Position numbers and translations under genes: made by a program
NCBI RefSeq assembly: GCF_000172175.1
Contig: NZ_ABJL02000008.1
Location: forward strand, 1,860,001 to 1,924,000
DNA length: 64,000 nucleotides
DNA from: Bacteroides intestinalis DSM 17393
Lineage (GTDB): Bacteria > Bacteroidota > Bacteroidia > Bacteroidales > Bacteroidaceae
Direction: 5' to 3'
The notes under the pieces: generated by a model
Told to the model about the DNA's origin: nothing
Seen by the model: only the letters and a program-made list of their open reading frames with translations
Databases searched by the model: none
Shown here: piece after piece, positions 9,301-17,700 of the stretch
Position numbering within the stretch: position 1 is the first letter of the stretch
How the letters are laid out: each line of letters begins with the position of its first letter

Positions 9301-12231
9301 GATCAGTTACAAGCTGAACTGGGTAAAGACTATGCACCCCAAATTCTGGAAGAAAATGCATTTGCCCTCCAGCAAGAATGGAAAGCTATCGAATTGAAAT
9401 GGTTCTTACCTAAATTCTTTGCCAAACGTTCTTATCTGAAAAAGCTCAGACTTTACAATACGAGTTTGCAGGCAGCACAAATACCAAGCCTGTTAGAAAA
9501 GTTAAATGCTTATCAAAAGAATAATAAGATCATTCAAGAGCAAGCTTCCGAATTATCATCTTCTTTCGGCTTCTTAGGAAGGAAAAATAAAGAGAAATGG
9601 GATGATATTGATTCTATACTTAAGAGTCTTCCGACGATTTACAACACTTTATCGGAATATGCAGTAATCGTTCAACAACCATTTGCAGAAGTTCTGAATC
9701 AATTTGCAAATAAAATCAGTATTGACTGGAACGCATTCCAGCAGTCTAATGAAAATACATTCAGGCAACTAATCGATACATCCAACGAATTGAATACGGT
9801 CCTCAATGAAATAAAAGGTTTATGCTACATACAACTGCCGGATAATAATCTTGAAATGAAACTACCGGTTCTACTGAACACTTGGTTGACTCACTTCAAT
9901 AAAATTAAAGACTGGGGACAATGGTGCATCCGTAAGAGAGAATTGGAATCCCTACATTTAACCGTAATTATCAACTATATAACAGATAAGCATAAAAGCG
10001 GATCGGAAGCTTCTGATGCGTATATGAAGGGCGTTTATCACCAATTAGCTCTAAAAACCGTTGATGCAGACGAAACTTTACGTCTTTTCAACGGATTGCT
10101 ATTTGAGGAAATGATCAGCAAATACAAACAGTTGACTGTAGATTTTCAAGAGTTGAGTAAAAAGGAACTATACTGTAGATTAGCAGCCAAAATACCATCA
10201 CTGACAATGGAAGCTGCCTCTAGTTCCGAAATCGGAATTCTAAAAAGGAACATTTCAAACGGAGGACGCGGCACATCTATCCGGAGAATTATAGACCAGA
10301 TACCAACTCTGCTGCCCAAGCTATGCCCATGCATGCTAATGAGTCCGATATCAGTGGCTCAGTATATCGATCTGGATGCAGAGAAGTTCGATCTTGTTAT
10401 CTTCGACGAAGCATCACAGATGCCTACCAGCGAGGCAGTCGGTGCAATAGCCCGCGGCAACGCATTAGTCGTAGTAGGCGATCCCAAGCAAATGCCTCCG
10501 ACAAGTTTCTTCGCCTCTTCACAAGTAGATGAGGAAGAAGCTGAATTTGACGATATGGAAAGCATTCTGGATGATTGCATCTCGTTATCCATTCCATCCC
10601 GCTACCTGACCTGGCACTATCGGAGCAAACACGAAAGTCTGATTGCTTTCAGTAATTCCCAGTATTACAATGGAAAGCTATATACTTTTCCTTCTGTGGA
10701 TGACAGAGTTTCAAAAGTACGCTTAGTTCAGGTAGATGGTACGTATGATAAAGGACGTACACGCAGCAATCATGCCGAAGCGGAAGCCATTGTGAAAGAA
10801 ATACTGAACCGGCTACGTACATCTGAAGTTCCTGAAAAAAGCATAGGTGTCGTGTCTTTCAGCCAGGTACAGCAAAACCTGATAGAAGATATGCTCATTG
10901 AGGAGCTGAACAAATATCCTGAATTGGAAGAAAAAGCTTTCCAAAGTAATGAACCTATTTTCATCAAGAATCTGGAAAATGTGCAAGGTGATGAACGGGA
11001 TATTATTCTTTTCTCTATAGGATACGGCCCGGACAGGAATGGTTATGTATCTATGAATTTCGGACCATTGAATAATCAAGGTGGCGAGCGTCGTCTGAAT
11101 GTAGCCGTATCGCGTGCACGTTATGAAATGATTATCTTCTCAACCTTACGCTCCGAACAAATAGATTTGAAACGTACAAAGTCCAAAGGTGTGGAAGGCT
11201 TAAAGAGGTTTCTTGAATTTGCAGAACGCGGTACCTCACCTATTCCGGCCATCCAACTACAGAACCTGCAACAAAGTAATCTTATTACTTTAATTGCACA
11301 GGAACTTACTCAGCGTGGTTATAAAGTGGATACTCTGGTAGGGCGGTCAAACTTTAAGGTGGATTTAGCGATTGTCAATCCATTGCAACCGGATACATAT
11401 ATTCTAGGGATATTGTGTGACGGCAGAAACTATTATGAAACCAAGACTACAAGGGACCGTGAAATAGTACAACCGAATGTTTTGCAGATGCTCCACTGGA
11501 ATGTAATGCGTGTATGGTCCGTCGACTGGTTTGAACATAAGGAGAACGTCGTGGAGCGCATCATCAAAAAGCTGGAAGATTTAAAAAATACAAAAGTAGA
11601 AAAACAGCCTCTTCTTCCGACAGAGAATAATGTTCTGAAAACATTCAGTATAGAGAATGAACCTGTTGTAGAGTTAGTGAACAATCGAGAAAGAGAATAT
11701 ATATTTGCTGACTTGCCCGATATAGGCTACAGTACAGATATCGATACCGTAATGGCTTCCTCCTATCAGGTTAAAAAACAACTTCAACAAATAGTCAAGA
11801 TTGAACAACCCATAACAAATACTCTGCTATATAAAAGAATATTACGAATTTGGAATCTAACAAGGGTTACCACCCGTTTACAGGTATTTATAGACAGCCT
11901 TCTTGAAGATGCATATAAAGACCCCCTATCGGGAGATACCATAATTTACTGGGAGAATAAAGAGAAGGCTAAAGAGTGCGACTTTTACCGCATCAATTCT
12001 AAACGCGACATTCTGGATATTCCAATCCTAGAAGTTATGAGTGCCGCCCGTTATGCCATAGAGCAACAGATATCCATGCCAATAGAAGACCTGAAACGGT
12101 TGACTTCCCAACTTCTTGGTTTTAGCAGGAAAGGAAACAATCTAGATATGGTAACGGAACAGACCATACAATTGCTGATTAATAAAGGAATATTCAGCCA
12201 TGCGAACGGAATGGTATCCATGAATAATTAG
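6391..12231 (+). CDS. DUF4011-helicase-nuclease giant protein (Hhe-like defence candidate)
   Basis: About 1946 residues. In order there are four recognisable parts. First, an N-terminal region with a papain/transglutaminase-like core: C241 in LGTCIDLTLLY, H267 in KGHILVGAW, and E305 in VETTAL as a possible third residue. Second, DUF4011 (~390-650). Third, a split SF1 helicase with Walker A HGPPGTGKSQT near residue 707, the DEAS box (FDEASQMP) near 1337, and late motifs GDERDIILFSIGYG and LNVAVSRAR. Fourth, a C-terminal restriction-endonuclease-like domain of the Vsr/MTES_1575 type (~1615-1725), then a DUF3320-like tail. To my recollection, DUF4011-helicase-Vsr proteins were shown to protect against phage (system named Hhe). 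The gene is monocistronic here. A hairpin with T-rich tail ends it. The start may instead be ATG 6439 (MGNDNTITG). Defence role is inferred from architecture. Confidence 0.8.
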   Translation: MIVWDPPFYQLNSITAMGNDNTITGTFNGTVHLEYLPCINYAMIHNHVPSCNFCELMNSDEVDWNNIKVSIDGELIKYSESILEIIPPGQNIQINNLEISPESEKLIELTEGIETNFHLTITISGEIAHQQTFPIKLMTYDQWTGSRIMPELLATFVTPNHPILSRISVKASQFLEKWTGNSALDEYQTQDPNRVRAQVAAIYEALRSESLIYSTVPASFETSGQRVRLVDNVLTSKLGTCIDLTLLYASCLEANGIHPLLVLLKGHILVGAWLTEDIYHQTVGDDASFLLKGSANGISDIVLVETTALASSQNISFEEAAAMAQKELKEENRFKLFIDVYRCRLDKIRPLPQRINHNGEWQIENSGIEHENVTQRIHQLDRYEIKLEDSKDEITKQIIWERKLLDFSLRNNLINIRLGRRVIPFISFEIDHLEDHLQAGENYQILSSPAKSKIEPGETGLYDSSLWKENLEELVISELRNKKLRSYLTESELQNSLKFVYRTSRTAIEENGANSLFLVLGILKWYESPKSVKPRFAPILLLPVDIVRRGGSSGYIIRTRDEEIILNITLVELLKQQFSVNLSGLNPLPKDDSGVDVKKIFATIRTCIRNMKGWDVVEESMLGLFSFNKFVMWNDIHTNADKLKKNAIIASLMENRIQWQDTTPEIDAREIDRNLEPIHFAIPVDVDSSQLEAVIESGEGKSFILHGPPGTGKSQTITNMIANALYKGKRVLFVAEKMAALSVVQNRLTKIGLDPFCLELHSNKVTKSHFLAQLQKAIEVIHIQSPAEFESTSKQLFERRKKLIDYMEALHHPHASGFSLYDCITNYLSIQGDELSIDFSLLPSITKNQLTDFCEKIQELDTVFQITGHPQDHPLKGLEPYDTSIESSQKLQAGIRRFINLFTSITANRKLLSNSLGISIPDNWDGISWMGKMCTQLLSIPYLNKTLLEMGGNTDLIEEWKDTILSGRKRDQLQAELGKDYAPQILEENAFALQQEWKAIELKWFLPKFFAKRSYLKKLRLYNTSLQAAQIPSLLEKLNAYQKNNKIIQEQASELSSSFGFLGRKNKEKWDDIDSILKSLPTIYNTLSEYAVIVQQPFAEVLNQFANKISIDWNAFQQSNENTFRQLIDTSNELNTVLNEIKGLCYIQLPDNNLEMKLPVLLNTWLTHFNKIKDWGQWCIRKRELESLHLTVIINYITDKHKSGSEASDAYMKGVYHQLALKTVDADETLRLFNGLLFEEMISKYKQLTVDFQELSKKELYCRLAAKIPSLTMEAASSSEIGILKRNISNGGRGTSIRRIIDQIPTLLPKLCPCMLMSPISVAQYIDLDAEKFDLVIFDEASQMPTSEAVGAIARGNALVVVGDPKQMPPTSFFASSQVDEEEAEFDDMESILDDCISLSIPSRYLTWHYRSKHESLIAFSNSQYYNGKLYTFPSVDDRVSKVRLVQVDGTYDKGRTRSNHAEAEAIVKEILNRLRTSEVPEKSIGVVSFSQVQQNLIEDMLIEELNKYPELEEKAFQSNEPIFIKNLENVQGDERDIILFSIGYGPDRNGYVSMNFGPLNNQGGERRLNVAVSRARYEMIIFSTLRSEQIDLKRTKSKGVEGLKRFLEFAERGTSPIPAIQLQNLQQSNLITLIAQELTQRGYKVDTLVGRSNFKVDLAIVNPLQPDTYILGILCDGRNYYETKTTRDREIVQPNVLQMLHWNVMRVWSVDWFEHKENVVERIIKKLEDLKNTKVEKQPLLPTENNVLKTFSIENEPVVELVNNREREYIFADLPDIGYSTDIDTVMASSYQVKKQLQQIVKIEQPITNTLLYKRILRIWNLTRVTTRLQVFIDSLLEDAYKDPLSGDTIIYWENKEKAKECDFYRINSKRDILDIPILEVMSAARYAIEQQISMPIEDLKRLTSQLLGFSRKGNNLDMVTEQTIQLLINKGIFSHANGMVSMNN

Positions 12232-12248
12232 GGTTCATGGATACTTTC
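12214..12248 (+). terminator. Terminator of the helicase gene
   Basis: Perfect 11-bp arms GTATCCATGAA and TTCATGGATAC around a 9-base loop that contains the TAG stop codon, followed by TTTCTT. Confidence 0.65.
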
Positions 12249-12285
12249 TTCCGAAAGGAAAAACAGAATGAAAAATAATATCTAC

Positions 12286-12519
12286 CTAATAGTCTTCGAT
12301 AGTAGAATTTCCGAATATATCTTTTTTGATTGTAATCTTATTACCATTATCATCTTCAATAATCGTATTGCCTAAAATGTCTTTTTTGACTGTCTTCTTT
12401 TCTTGATTGACTATCGAATATTCGTAACTATCCTCGATAAAATTAACACTATAGCTCTTCGTTATATGGGGAGCTAAAACAAACTGAACTGCAAATAGGA
12501 TAAATAGAACCTTTTTCAT
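12286..12519 (-). CDS. Small secreted protein with internal repeats, unknown
   Basis: A 77-residue protein starting with a signal peptide (MKKVLFILFAVQFVLAP). The mature part has two tandem copies of a ~15-residue unit, TVKKDILGNTIIED and TIKKDIFGNSTIED, reaching the C-terminus. No family is recognised. The KDxxGNxxIED pattern looks like a short beta-hairpin repeat found in larger exported Bacteroidetes proteins, so this may be a small cell-surface protein or a remnant of a larger one. A TACTTTTG box (12542-12549) with a TTG 17 bp upstream gives it a promoter, which supports a real gene. It runs convergently toward the helicase terminator. Confidence 0.55.
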   Translation of the reverse strand: MKKVLFILFAVQFVLAPHITKSYSVNFIEDSYEYSIVNQEKKTVKKDILGNTIIEDDNGNKITIKKDIFGNSTIEDY

Positions 12520-12541
12520 GGCGTATTTTTTGGGTTTGTAA

Positions 12542-12549
12542 CAAAAGTA
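12542..12549 (-). promoter_or_regulatory. -7 box for the small secreted protein
   Basis: Reads TACTTTTG on the minus strand, with TTG upstream at roughly -33 spacing; 23 bp before the ATG. Confidence 0.5.
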
Positions 12550-12732
12550 ATATGGGAAAATAATAACAACTGGTGAATTCTATAATTATTGATAGGAAAA
12601 AAACTAAAATTAATATTTTTCATGTGCTACAATCGTATCGTTTTAGAAAGCTCGGGCTACATGCGGTCTACACTTGCACGATTTTCCATCCAAATGGCAG
12701 GGGAGCTAAATTACTGAAGGTCAATAAACAAC

Positions 12733-12764
12733 AAATGCCCCGAGTATTTCTACTCAGGGCATTT
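12733..12764 (-). terminator. Terminator downstream of tRNA-Cys
   Basis: 14-bp stem with a single C/T difference (AAATGCCCTGAGTA pairing with TACTCGGGGCATTT on the minus strand) and a 4-base loop, 12 bp after the 3' end of the tRNA. Confidence 0.65.
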
Positions 12765-12775
12765 TGTTTATTTAG

Positions 12776-12847
12776 AGGTTCCTGGCGGATTCGAACCGCC
12801 GTACACGGTTTTGCAGACCGCTGACTAAGCCACTCATCCAAGGAACC
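12776..12847 (-). tRNA. tRNA-Cys (GCA)
   Basis: Read on the minus strand it has a 7-bp acceptor stem GGTTCCT/AGGAACC, a T-arm with GGTTCGAATCC, and an anticodon loop containing GCA flanked by CT and AA. The discriminator base is U, as expected for tRNA-Cys. CCA is not encoded. A strong hairpin terminator follows. Confidence 0.95.
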
Positions 12848-12899
12848 AGTCTTTTCTCATTTGCGGTTGCAAAGGTAGCACATTTTTTGAAAACACCAA

Positions 12900-13115
12900 C
12901 TATCCGCAGCATTTTTTCTTCTTTTCTTTTTTCGTGGCGCTACACTCTACATGCTTCTCATCCATCAATCGCTTTAAGTCACAACCGGTTACGCAATTTG
13001 CACATGGATTACCATTTTCTTTTGTCCGGCGAAAAAAAGCATAAATTCCCCATCCGATCCGGACAATACACAACAGTAACAGGATTGCAACCGCCCATTG
13101 TTGCCAATTCATCAT
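12900..13115 (-). CDS. FeoB-associated Cys-rich membrane protein
   Basis: About 70 residues. One N-terminal membrane helix (WAVAILLLLCIVRIGWGIYAFF) is followed by a short cytoplasmic tail with a CANCVTGC motif and a terminal KKKKCCG. Small proteins of this type (one helix plus CxxCxxxC) are commonly found directly after feoB in Bacteroidetes and other groups. They are thought to assist ferrous iron uptake, possibly by binding iron. Its start codon overlaps the feoB stop by 4 bp, so it is translationally coupled. Two adjacent ATGs are possible starts (13115 or 13112). Confidence 0.85.
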   Translation of the reverse strand: MMNWQQWAVAILLLLCIVRIGWGIYAFFRRTKENGNPCANCVTGCDLKRLMDEKHVECSATKKEKKKKCCG

Positions 13116-15583
13116 ACAAATAATCCTCCTATTCTATAAATAGCAAATGCCATTATCCAAGCGAGCAGCGTGGTATACACTGCCGTAAATAACGCCCATT
13201 TCCAGCTACCGGATTCTTGCTTGATTGCTACAATCGTAGCTATACATGGGAAATAAATCAATACAAACACCATATAACAGAAAGCTACCAACGGTGTAAT
13301 CGGAATACGTTCGGCAAGACTTACGGCATCTGCTTCAGCATCATTTGTATAAAGCACGCCTAGTGTACTTACCACTAATTCCTTAGCACCCACACCTGAA
13401 AGTATACCGATACCAAGTTTCCAGTCAAACCCCAAAGGTTCAATCACCGGCTCCATAGCCTTTCCTATCTGCCCGATGTAGGAATTCTCCTGCTGTTCGG
13501 CAACCGTTTCATATGCATCATGGTCAGGATAATATCCCAATGCCCATATCACGATGGAAGCTATCATGATAATACCTCCCATTTTACGCAGATATTGTGC
13601 ACCTTTCTCCCACGTATGTCGGAAAATGACTTTTGCCGTCGGTAAACGGTAAGGTGGAAGTTCCATAACGAACGGAGTATCATCTCCCTTCACCAAAAAA
13701 CGGCTGAACAAACGCGCCATCAACACCGCCAATAGGATACCTATTGAATATATTAATAACAGTATCAAGCTACCATTGTTCGGAAAAAATGCACCTACCA
13801 GCAACAAATAAATGGGCAGGCGGGCACTACATGACATCAACGGATTGACGAGCATGGTAATAAGTCGGCTTTTACGATTCTCAATAGTGCGCGAAGCCAT
13901 AATAGCAGGTACGTTACATCCGAAGCCCATAATCAAAGGAATGAAGGATTTACCATGCAGCCCCATCTTATGCATAATCTTATCCATGATAAATGCAGCG
14001 CGTGCCATGTAACCGGAGTCTTCCATCAGCGATATGCAGAAATAAAGAATAAGGATGTTCGGCAGGAAAACAATCACACCACCAACACCACCTACAATAC
14101 CATCTACCAATAGATCTTTCAACGGTCCGTCAGCCATATTGGCATGTATAAAGTTGCCGAGGGTTTCTACCAGCCATTCGATACCCATCATCGGGTATTC
14201 ACCGAGCACGAATGTACCTTCGAACATGAGATACATGAACAGGAAGAAAATGGGGAATCCCCACACACGGTGCGTTACAATGGAGTCTATCACACGGGTA
14301 GTATGTTCTTTATCCAAGTGATTATCCACAAAGGTTTCTTTCAGTGCACCGGATATAAAACCGTATTTTGCATCGGTAATTGCCTGATCGCAATCCTCAT
14401 TCAGCACGTCTCGGATACGGCGGCTTTCCTGATCACGGACATCTATGATTTCTTTGCCGTTGGGTAAAGTTTTAATCAGCATTTCCAAATCCGGATCATT
14501 CTCCAGAAGTTTGATGGCAAGAAAGCGGGTAGAATACTTATGACGGATATCCTCATTCTCACTAATCACCCGTTTCACCTCTTCAATGCTACGTTCCAGT
14601 TCGGGACCGTGATTAATGTGAATATGACGATAGAATCCATGATGACGCACTTCTTCCTCTTTATGAGCCCCACCGGTATAGCCGGGCACATATTCGCGAT
14701 GCCATTCGCGCAGGTCATTCAACACTTCGGTACGTACTTTGCCTTTCTGATCGAGGAAGTCGGCACCTTCATAAATACTGATAACAACGTGAAAAAGATC
14801 TTCGATGCCTTTACCCGTACGTGAAACAGTAGGAACCATAGGAACACCAAAGAGTTCACTCAGTTTCATGTAATCCAGCGTGTTACCACTGGCTTCCAGT
14901 TCATCGTACATATTGAGAGCCATCACCATACGCACATTCATGTCAATCAACTGGGTAGTGAGGTACAGATTACGTTCCAGATTGGACGAATCTACCACAT
15001 TGATAACAATGTCCGGTGTTTCATCAATAATATGATGACGGACATACATTTCTTCAGGACTATATGCTGATAGCGAATATGTACCGGGCAAATCGACTAT
15101 GCGGAAATGATAACCTTGAAAATTAAAGTAGCCTTCCTTGGCATCCACTGTAACCCCGCTGTAGTTACCAACGTGTTCGTGTGAACCGGAAGCAATATTA
15201 AACAGAGAAGTTTTCCCACAGTTTGGATTACCCACTAATGCAACATTAATGGTACGACGTTTACCAAGAGCGATACGTTTCAGTTCTTCTTCCCCCGGAT
15301 AAATATCTTCACTCATTCCCGGATGATAATTCGGTTTTGTCACCTGCTCTTTCGCCTCATGTTCGCTGAGTATTTCAATCATCCCTGCCTCCTGGCGGCG
15401 CAAGGAAATTTCATACCCCATTACTTTGTATTTTATTGGATCTTTCAGCGGGGCATTCAGCAAAACTTCTACAGTCTTGCCTTTAATAAATCCCATTTCT
15501 ACAATTCGTTTGCGGAAACCGCCATGTCCCAGTACTTTAACGATTACACCTTTTTCTCCAGTTTTTAATTCGGATAAACGCAT
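13112..15583 (-). CDS. feoB: Fused FeoA-FeoB ferrous iron transporter
   Basis: 823 residues. Residues 1-~75 form a FeoA (SH3-like) domain (MRLSELKTGEKGVIVKVLGH...). The cytoplasmic G domain follows at ~110: G1 GNPNCGKTSLFN, G3 DLPGTYSLS, G4 NMYDE. Two Gate (nucleoside-recognition) blocks with the FeoB core helices fill the rest. FeoB moves Fe2+ across the inner membrane using its G-protein domain as a switch; FeoA supports it. The fusion of A and B is common in Bacteroides. The next gene overlaps by 4 bp and encodes the Cys-rich partner. A -7 box TATCTTTG lies 29 bp upstream with a TTTG 20 bp before it. No Fur box was recognised by eye. Confidence 0.95.
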   Translation of the reverse strand: MRLSELKTGEKGVIVKVLGHGGFRKRIVEMGFIKGKTVEVLLNAPLKDPIKYKVMGYEISLRRQEAGMIEILSEHEAKEQVTKPNYHPGMSEDIYPGEEELKRIALGKRRTINVALVGNPNCGKTSLFNIASGSHEHVGNYSGVTVDAKEGYFNFQGYHFRIVDLPGTYSLSAYSPEEMYVRHHIIDETPDIVINVVDSSNLERNLYLTTQLIDMNVRMVMALNMYDELEASGNTLDYMKLSELFGVPMVPTVSRTGKGIEDLFHVVISIYEGADFLDQKGKVRTEVLNDLREWHREYVPGYTGGAHKEEEVRHHGFYRHIHINHGPELERSIEEVKRVISENEDIRHKYSTRFLAIKLLENDPDLEMLIKTLPNGKEIIDVRDQESRRIRDVLNEDCDQAITDAKYGFISGALKETFVDNHLDKEHTTRVIDSIVTHRVWGFPIFFLFMYLMFEGTFVLGEYPMMGIEWLVETLGNFIHANMADGPLKDLLVDGIVGGVGGVIVFLPNILILYFCISLMEDSGYMARAAFIMDKIMHKMGLHGKSFIPLIMGFGCNVPAIMASRTIENRKSRLITMLVNPLMSCSARLPIYLLLVGAFFPNNGSLILLLIYSIGILLAVLMARLFSRFLVKGDDTPFVMELPPYRLPTAKVIFRHTWEKGAQYLRKMGGIIMIASIVIWALGYYPDHDAYETVAEQQENSYIGQIGKAMEPVIEPLGFDWKLGIGILSGVGAKELVVSTLGVLYTNDAEADAVSLAERIPITPLVAFCYMVFVLIYFPCIATIVAIKQESGSWKWALFTAVYTTLLAWIMAFAIYRIGGLFV

Positions 15584-15611
15584 AGTCTTCTCTCTTTCTT
15601 TAATTTGGATG

Positions 15612-15619
15612 CAAAGATA
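15612..15619 (-). promoter_or_regulatory. -7 box of the feoAB operon
   Basis: TATCTTTG on the minus strand with TTTG 20 bp upstream, close to the ideal Bacteroidota promoter spacing. Confidence 0.7.
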
Positions 15620-15730
15620 AATGATTTGTATTTAGCCCACAAATTATTTAGATTGTTTTTAAATAAGGAGGAATATTCTCCATTCTCCACTTTGTTCCGA
15701 AGAATTAGAAAGAATTCAATTCGTTAATAT

Positions 15731-15738
15731 TATCTTTG
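15731..15738 (+). promoter_or_regulatory. -7 box of tilS
   Basis: TATCTTTG ending 8 bp before the ATG at 15746, so the mRNA leader must be extremely short. Confidence 0.6.
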
Positions 15739-15745
15739 CACCACT

Positions 15746-17077
15746 ATGAATAAAAAGAAAATAGAGCAATACATTGATCAGGAAAAGCTTTTCACACGAG
15801 AAGACAAAATACTGGTAACGCTGAGTGGCGGAGCGGACTCAGTAGCTTTGTTGCGTCTACTTCTTGATATGGGGTACACCTGCGAGGCGGCACATTGCAA
15901 TTTCCATCTGCGGGGAGATGAGTCGGTTCGAGATGAAATGTTTGTCCGCGAACTATGCTTGCAACTGGTAGTTCCGTTACATGTCCAACATTTCCAAACT
16001 ATGGAAGAAGCGGAAAAGCGCCACATATCCATTGAAATGGCAGCGCGGGAATTACGTTATGCCTGGTTTGAACAGCTCCGTCTACAACAAGGGGCCGACG
16101 TTATCGCCGTGGCCCATCATAAAGATGATAGTGTAGAAACTCTCCTGCTCAACCTTATCCGCGGAACAGGCATCAACGGGCTATTGGGTATCCGCCCCAA
16201 AAACGGAAACATTGTCCGTCCTTTGTTATGCCTCGACCGGAAAGAAATAACCGAATACCTACAAGAAATCGGGCAATCTTACGTAACGGACAGCACCAAC
16301 CTGCAAGACGAATATACACGCAACAAGATACGCCTCAACCTATTGCCTCTTATGCAGGAAATCAATCCCTCCGTAAAAGAAAGCCTTCTCCGCACCTCAG
16401 AACATCTGAATGATGCAGCTCTCTTATATAAGAAAGGTATAGAAGAAGGTAAGCAGAAAGTGCAAACCGAACAAGGTATCCTAATCAGTGCTTTGCTCCA
16501 AGAACCTGCACCGGAAACTTTATTATTTGAGATCTTATCTCCATTAGGATTTAACAGCGCACAGATCAAAGATATTTTCACCTCCCTGAACGGACAACCG
16601 GGAAAGATATTCCTTAGCAGAGAATGGCGTGTGATTAAAGACCGGGAGCTTCTGCTGATAGAACCGGTCTATTCAGAAGATGCTTCAACAGTCTTTTCTC
16701 CGGATGACCCTGCCCTGCCCTTCCGTCTAACAATGGAAGAATTAGAAGTCACGGATGATTTCATCATTCCCCGCGACCGAAACACTGCTTGCTTCGATGC
16801 AGACAAACTAAAACAACCTCTCACAGTCAGACGCTGCCGACAAGGCGACACATTCGTTCCCTTTGGTATGACCGGACAAAAAAAGGTCAGTGACTACCTT
16901 ACTGATCGGAAATTCTCCCTTTCCCGCAAAGAACAACAATGGGTGCTTTGCAGTGATTCCCATATCATTTGGTTGATAGGCGAACGTACTGATAACCGTT
17001 TCAGAATAGACGACCAAACACAGAAAGTTATTATTCTGAAGTTTATTCCTAATTATACGGTTATGAACAAAATGTGA
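15746..17077 (+). CDS. tilS: tRNA(Ile)-lysidine synthetase
   Basis: 443 residues. The PP-loop ATP-pyrophosphatase motif is SGGADS at residues 27-32 (VTLSGGADSVALLRLL). Next come the family-typical HCNFHLRGDES, the second conserved block AVAHHKDDSVETLLLNLIRGTG and LLCLDRKEI. The C-terminal region (RRCRQGDTFVPFGMTGQKKVSDYL) is the TilS C-terminal tRNA-binding domain. The enzyme converts C34 of the CAU-anticodon tRNA-Ile to lysidine, allowing AUA decoding, and is essential in most bacteria. The -7 box ends 8 bp before the ATG. A GTGATAAGG-type hairpin starts at its stop codon. Confidence 0.95.
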   Translation: MNKKKIEQYIDQEKLFTREDKILVTLSGGADSVALLRLLLDMGYTCEAAHCNFHLRGDESVRDEMFVRELCLQLVVPLHVQHFQTMEEAEKRHISIEMAARELRYAWFEQLRLQQGADVIAVAHHKDDSVETLLLNLIRGTGINGLLGIRPKNGNIVRPLLCLDRKEITEYLQEIGQSYVTDSTNLQDEYTRNKIRLNLLPLMQEINPSVKESLLRTSEHLNDAALLYKKGIEEGKQKVQTEQGILISALLQEPAPETLLFEILSPLGFNSAQIKDIFTSLNGQPGKIFLSREWRVIKDRELLLIEPVYSEDASTVFSPDDPALPFRLTMEELEVTDDFIIPRDRNTACFDADKLKQPLTVRRCRQGDTFVPFGMTGQKKVSDYLTDRKFSLSRKEQQWVLCSDSHIIWLIGERTDNRFRIDDQTQKVIILKFIPNYTVMNKM

Positions 17078-17180
17078 TAAAGTGGTAGGGTGATAAAGTG
17101 ATAGCGGGATAACGCTCTGTGGTATATAGCGCAGCTACCTTATCGCCTTATCGCCCTATCACCTTACCACCTTATCACTC
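17074..17180. repeat. GTGATAAGG-repeat hairpin element, copy 2
   Basis: Starts at the tilS stop codon. The left arm has units GTGATAAAG, TGGTAGGG and TGATAAAG; the right arm, after a ~40 bp middle part with a smaller dyad, has TTATCGCC, CCTATCACC, TTACCACC and TTATCACTC. The arms pair over ~35 bp with a few mismatches. Same family as 2643-2724. Confidence 0.7.
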
Positions 17181-17700
17181 TTGTATTCCTTTCTTTTCCG
17201 ATATGAGTTAGATGATGATTCATTGTATATTTCATCAGTTGGTAATTATACTTACAAAAAACTCGTAAATTTCTTCCTTTCCTTCAGCTACTCCTCCGAC
17301 TCGTTGAGTGAATGCCTTTCAGTCCCTGACTCATTGTCCCCCCCATCCAGAAGGTATCTGAGAGAGGGTGGGGAAAGTGACAAGACAAGAAAGAAAAGAG
17401 ATAAAAATTACATATAAAAAACATAGATTTATTCTTTTTTTTCCGTTATGAATAGAACAAAAATTACGCGAATTAAGGGTTGCGCTACAATCAGCTATTA
17501 CTAAGCTATTTTTCTCCAGTTAGGAAAAAATATTTTTCCAGTTGGGAAAATAAAACGCCCATTTATACCATATGTATTGTCTTTTAAGCATTACTGACGA
17601 ATTTTGAGGTACTGCCTTGATAATATATACAGACACAAATGTATCGGAGAATTCTGTAGAAATTCTGAATGAAAGGAGTTTATTGCATGTAGGATTAAAG
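17181..17700. other. Non-coding stretch with two small dyads
   Basis: No convincing gene on either strand. Two consecutive hairpin-like units lie at 17510-17528 (TTTTCTCCAGTTAGGAAAA) and 17533-17550 (TTTTTCCAGTTGGGAAAA), which are also near-direct repeats of each other. A minus-strand TACATTTG box at 17636-17643 could start a short RNA. A GC-rich imperfect dyad (CCCCATCC ... GGGTGGGG) lies near 17340-17375. Confidence 0.4.
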
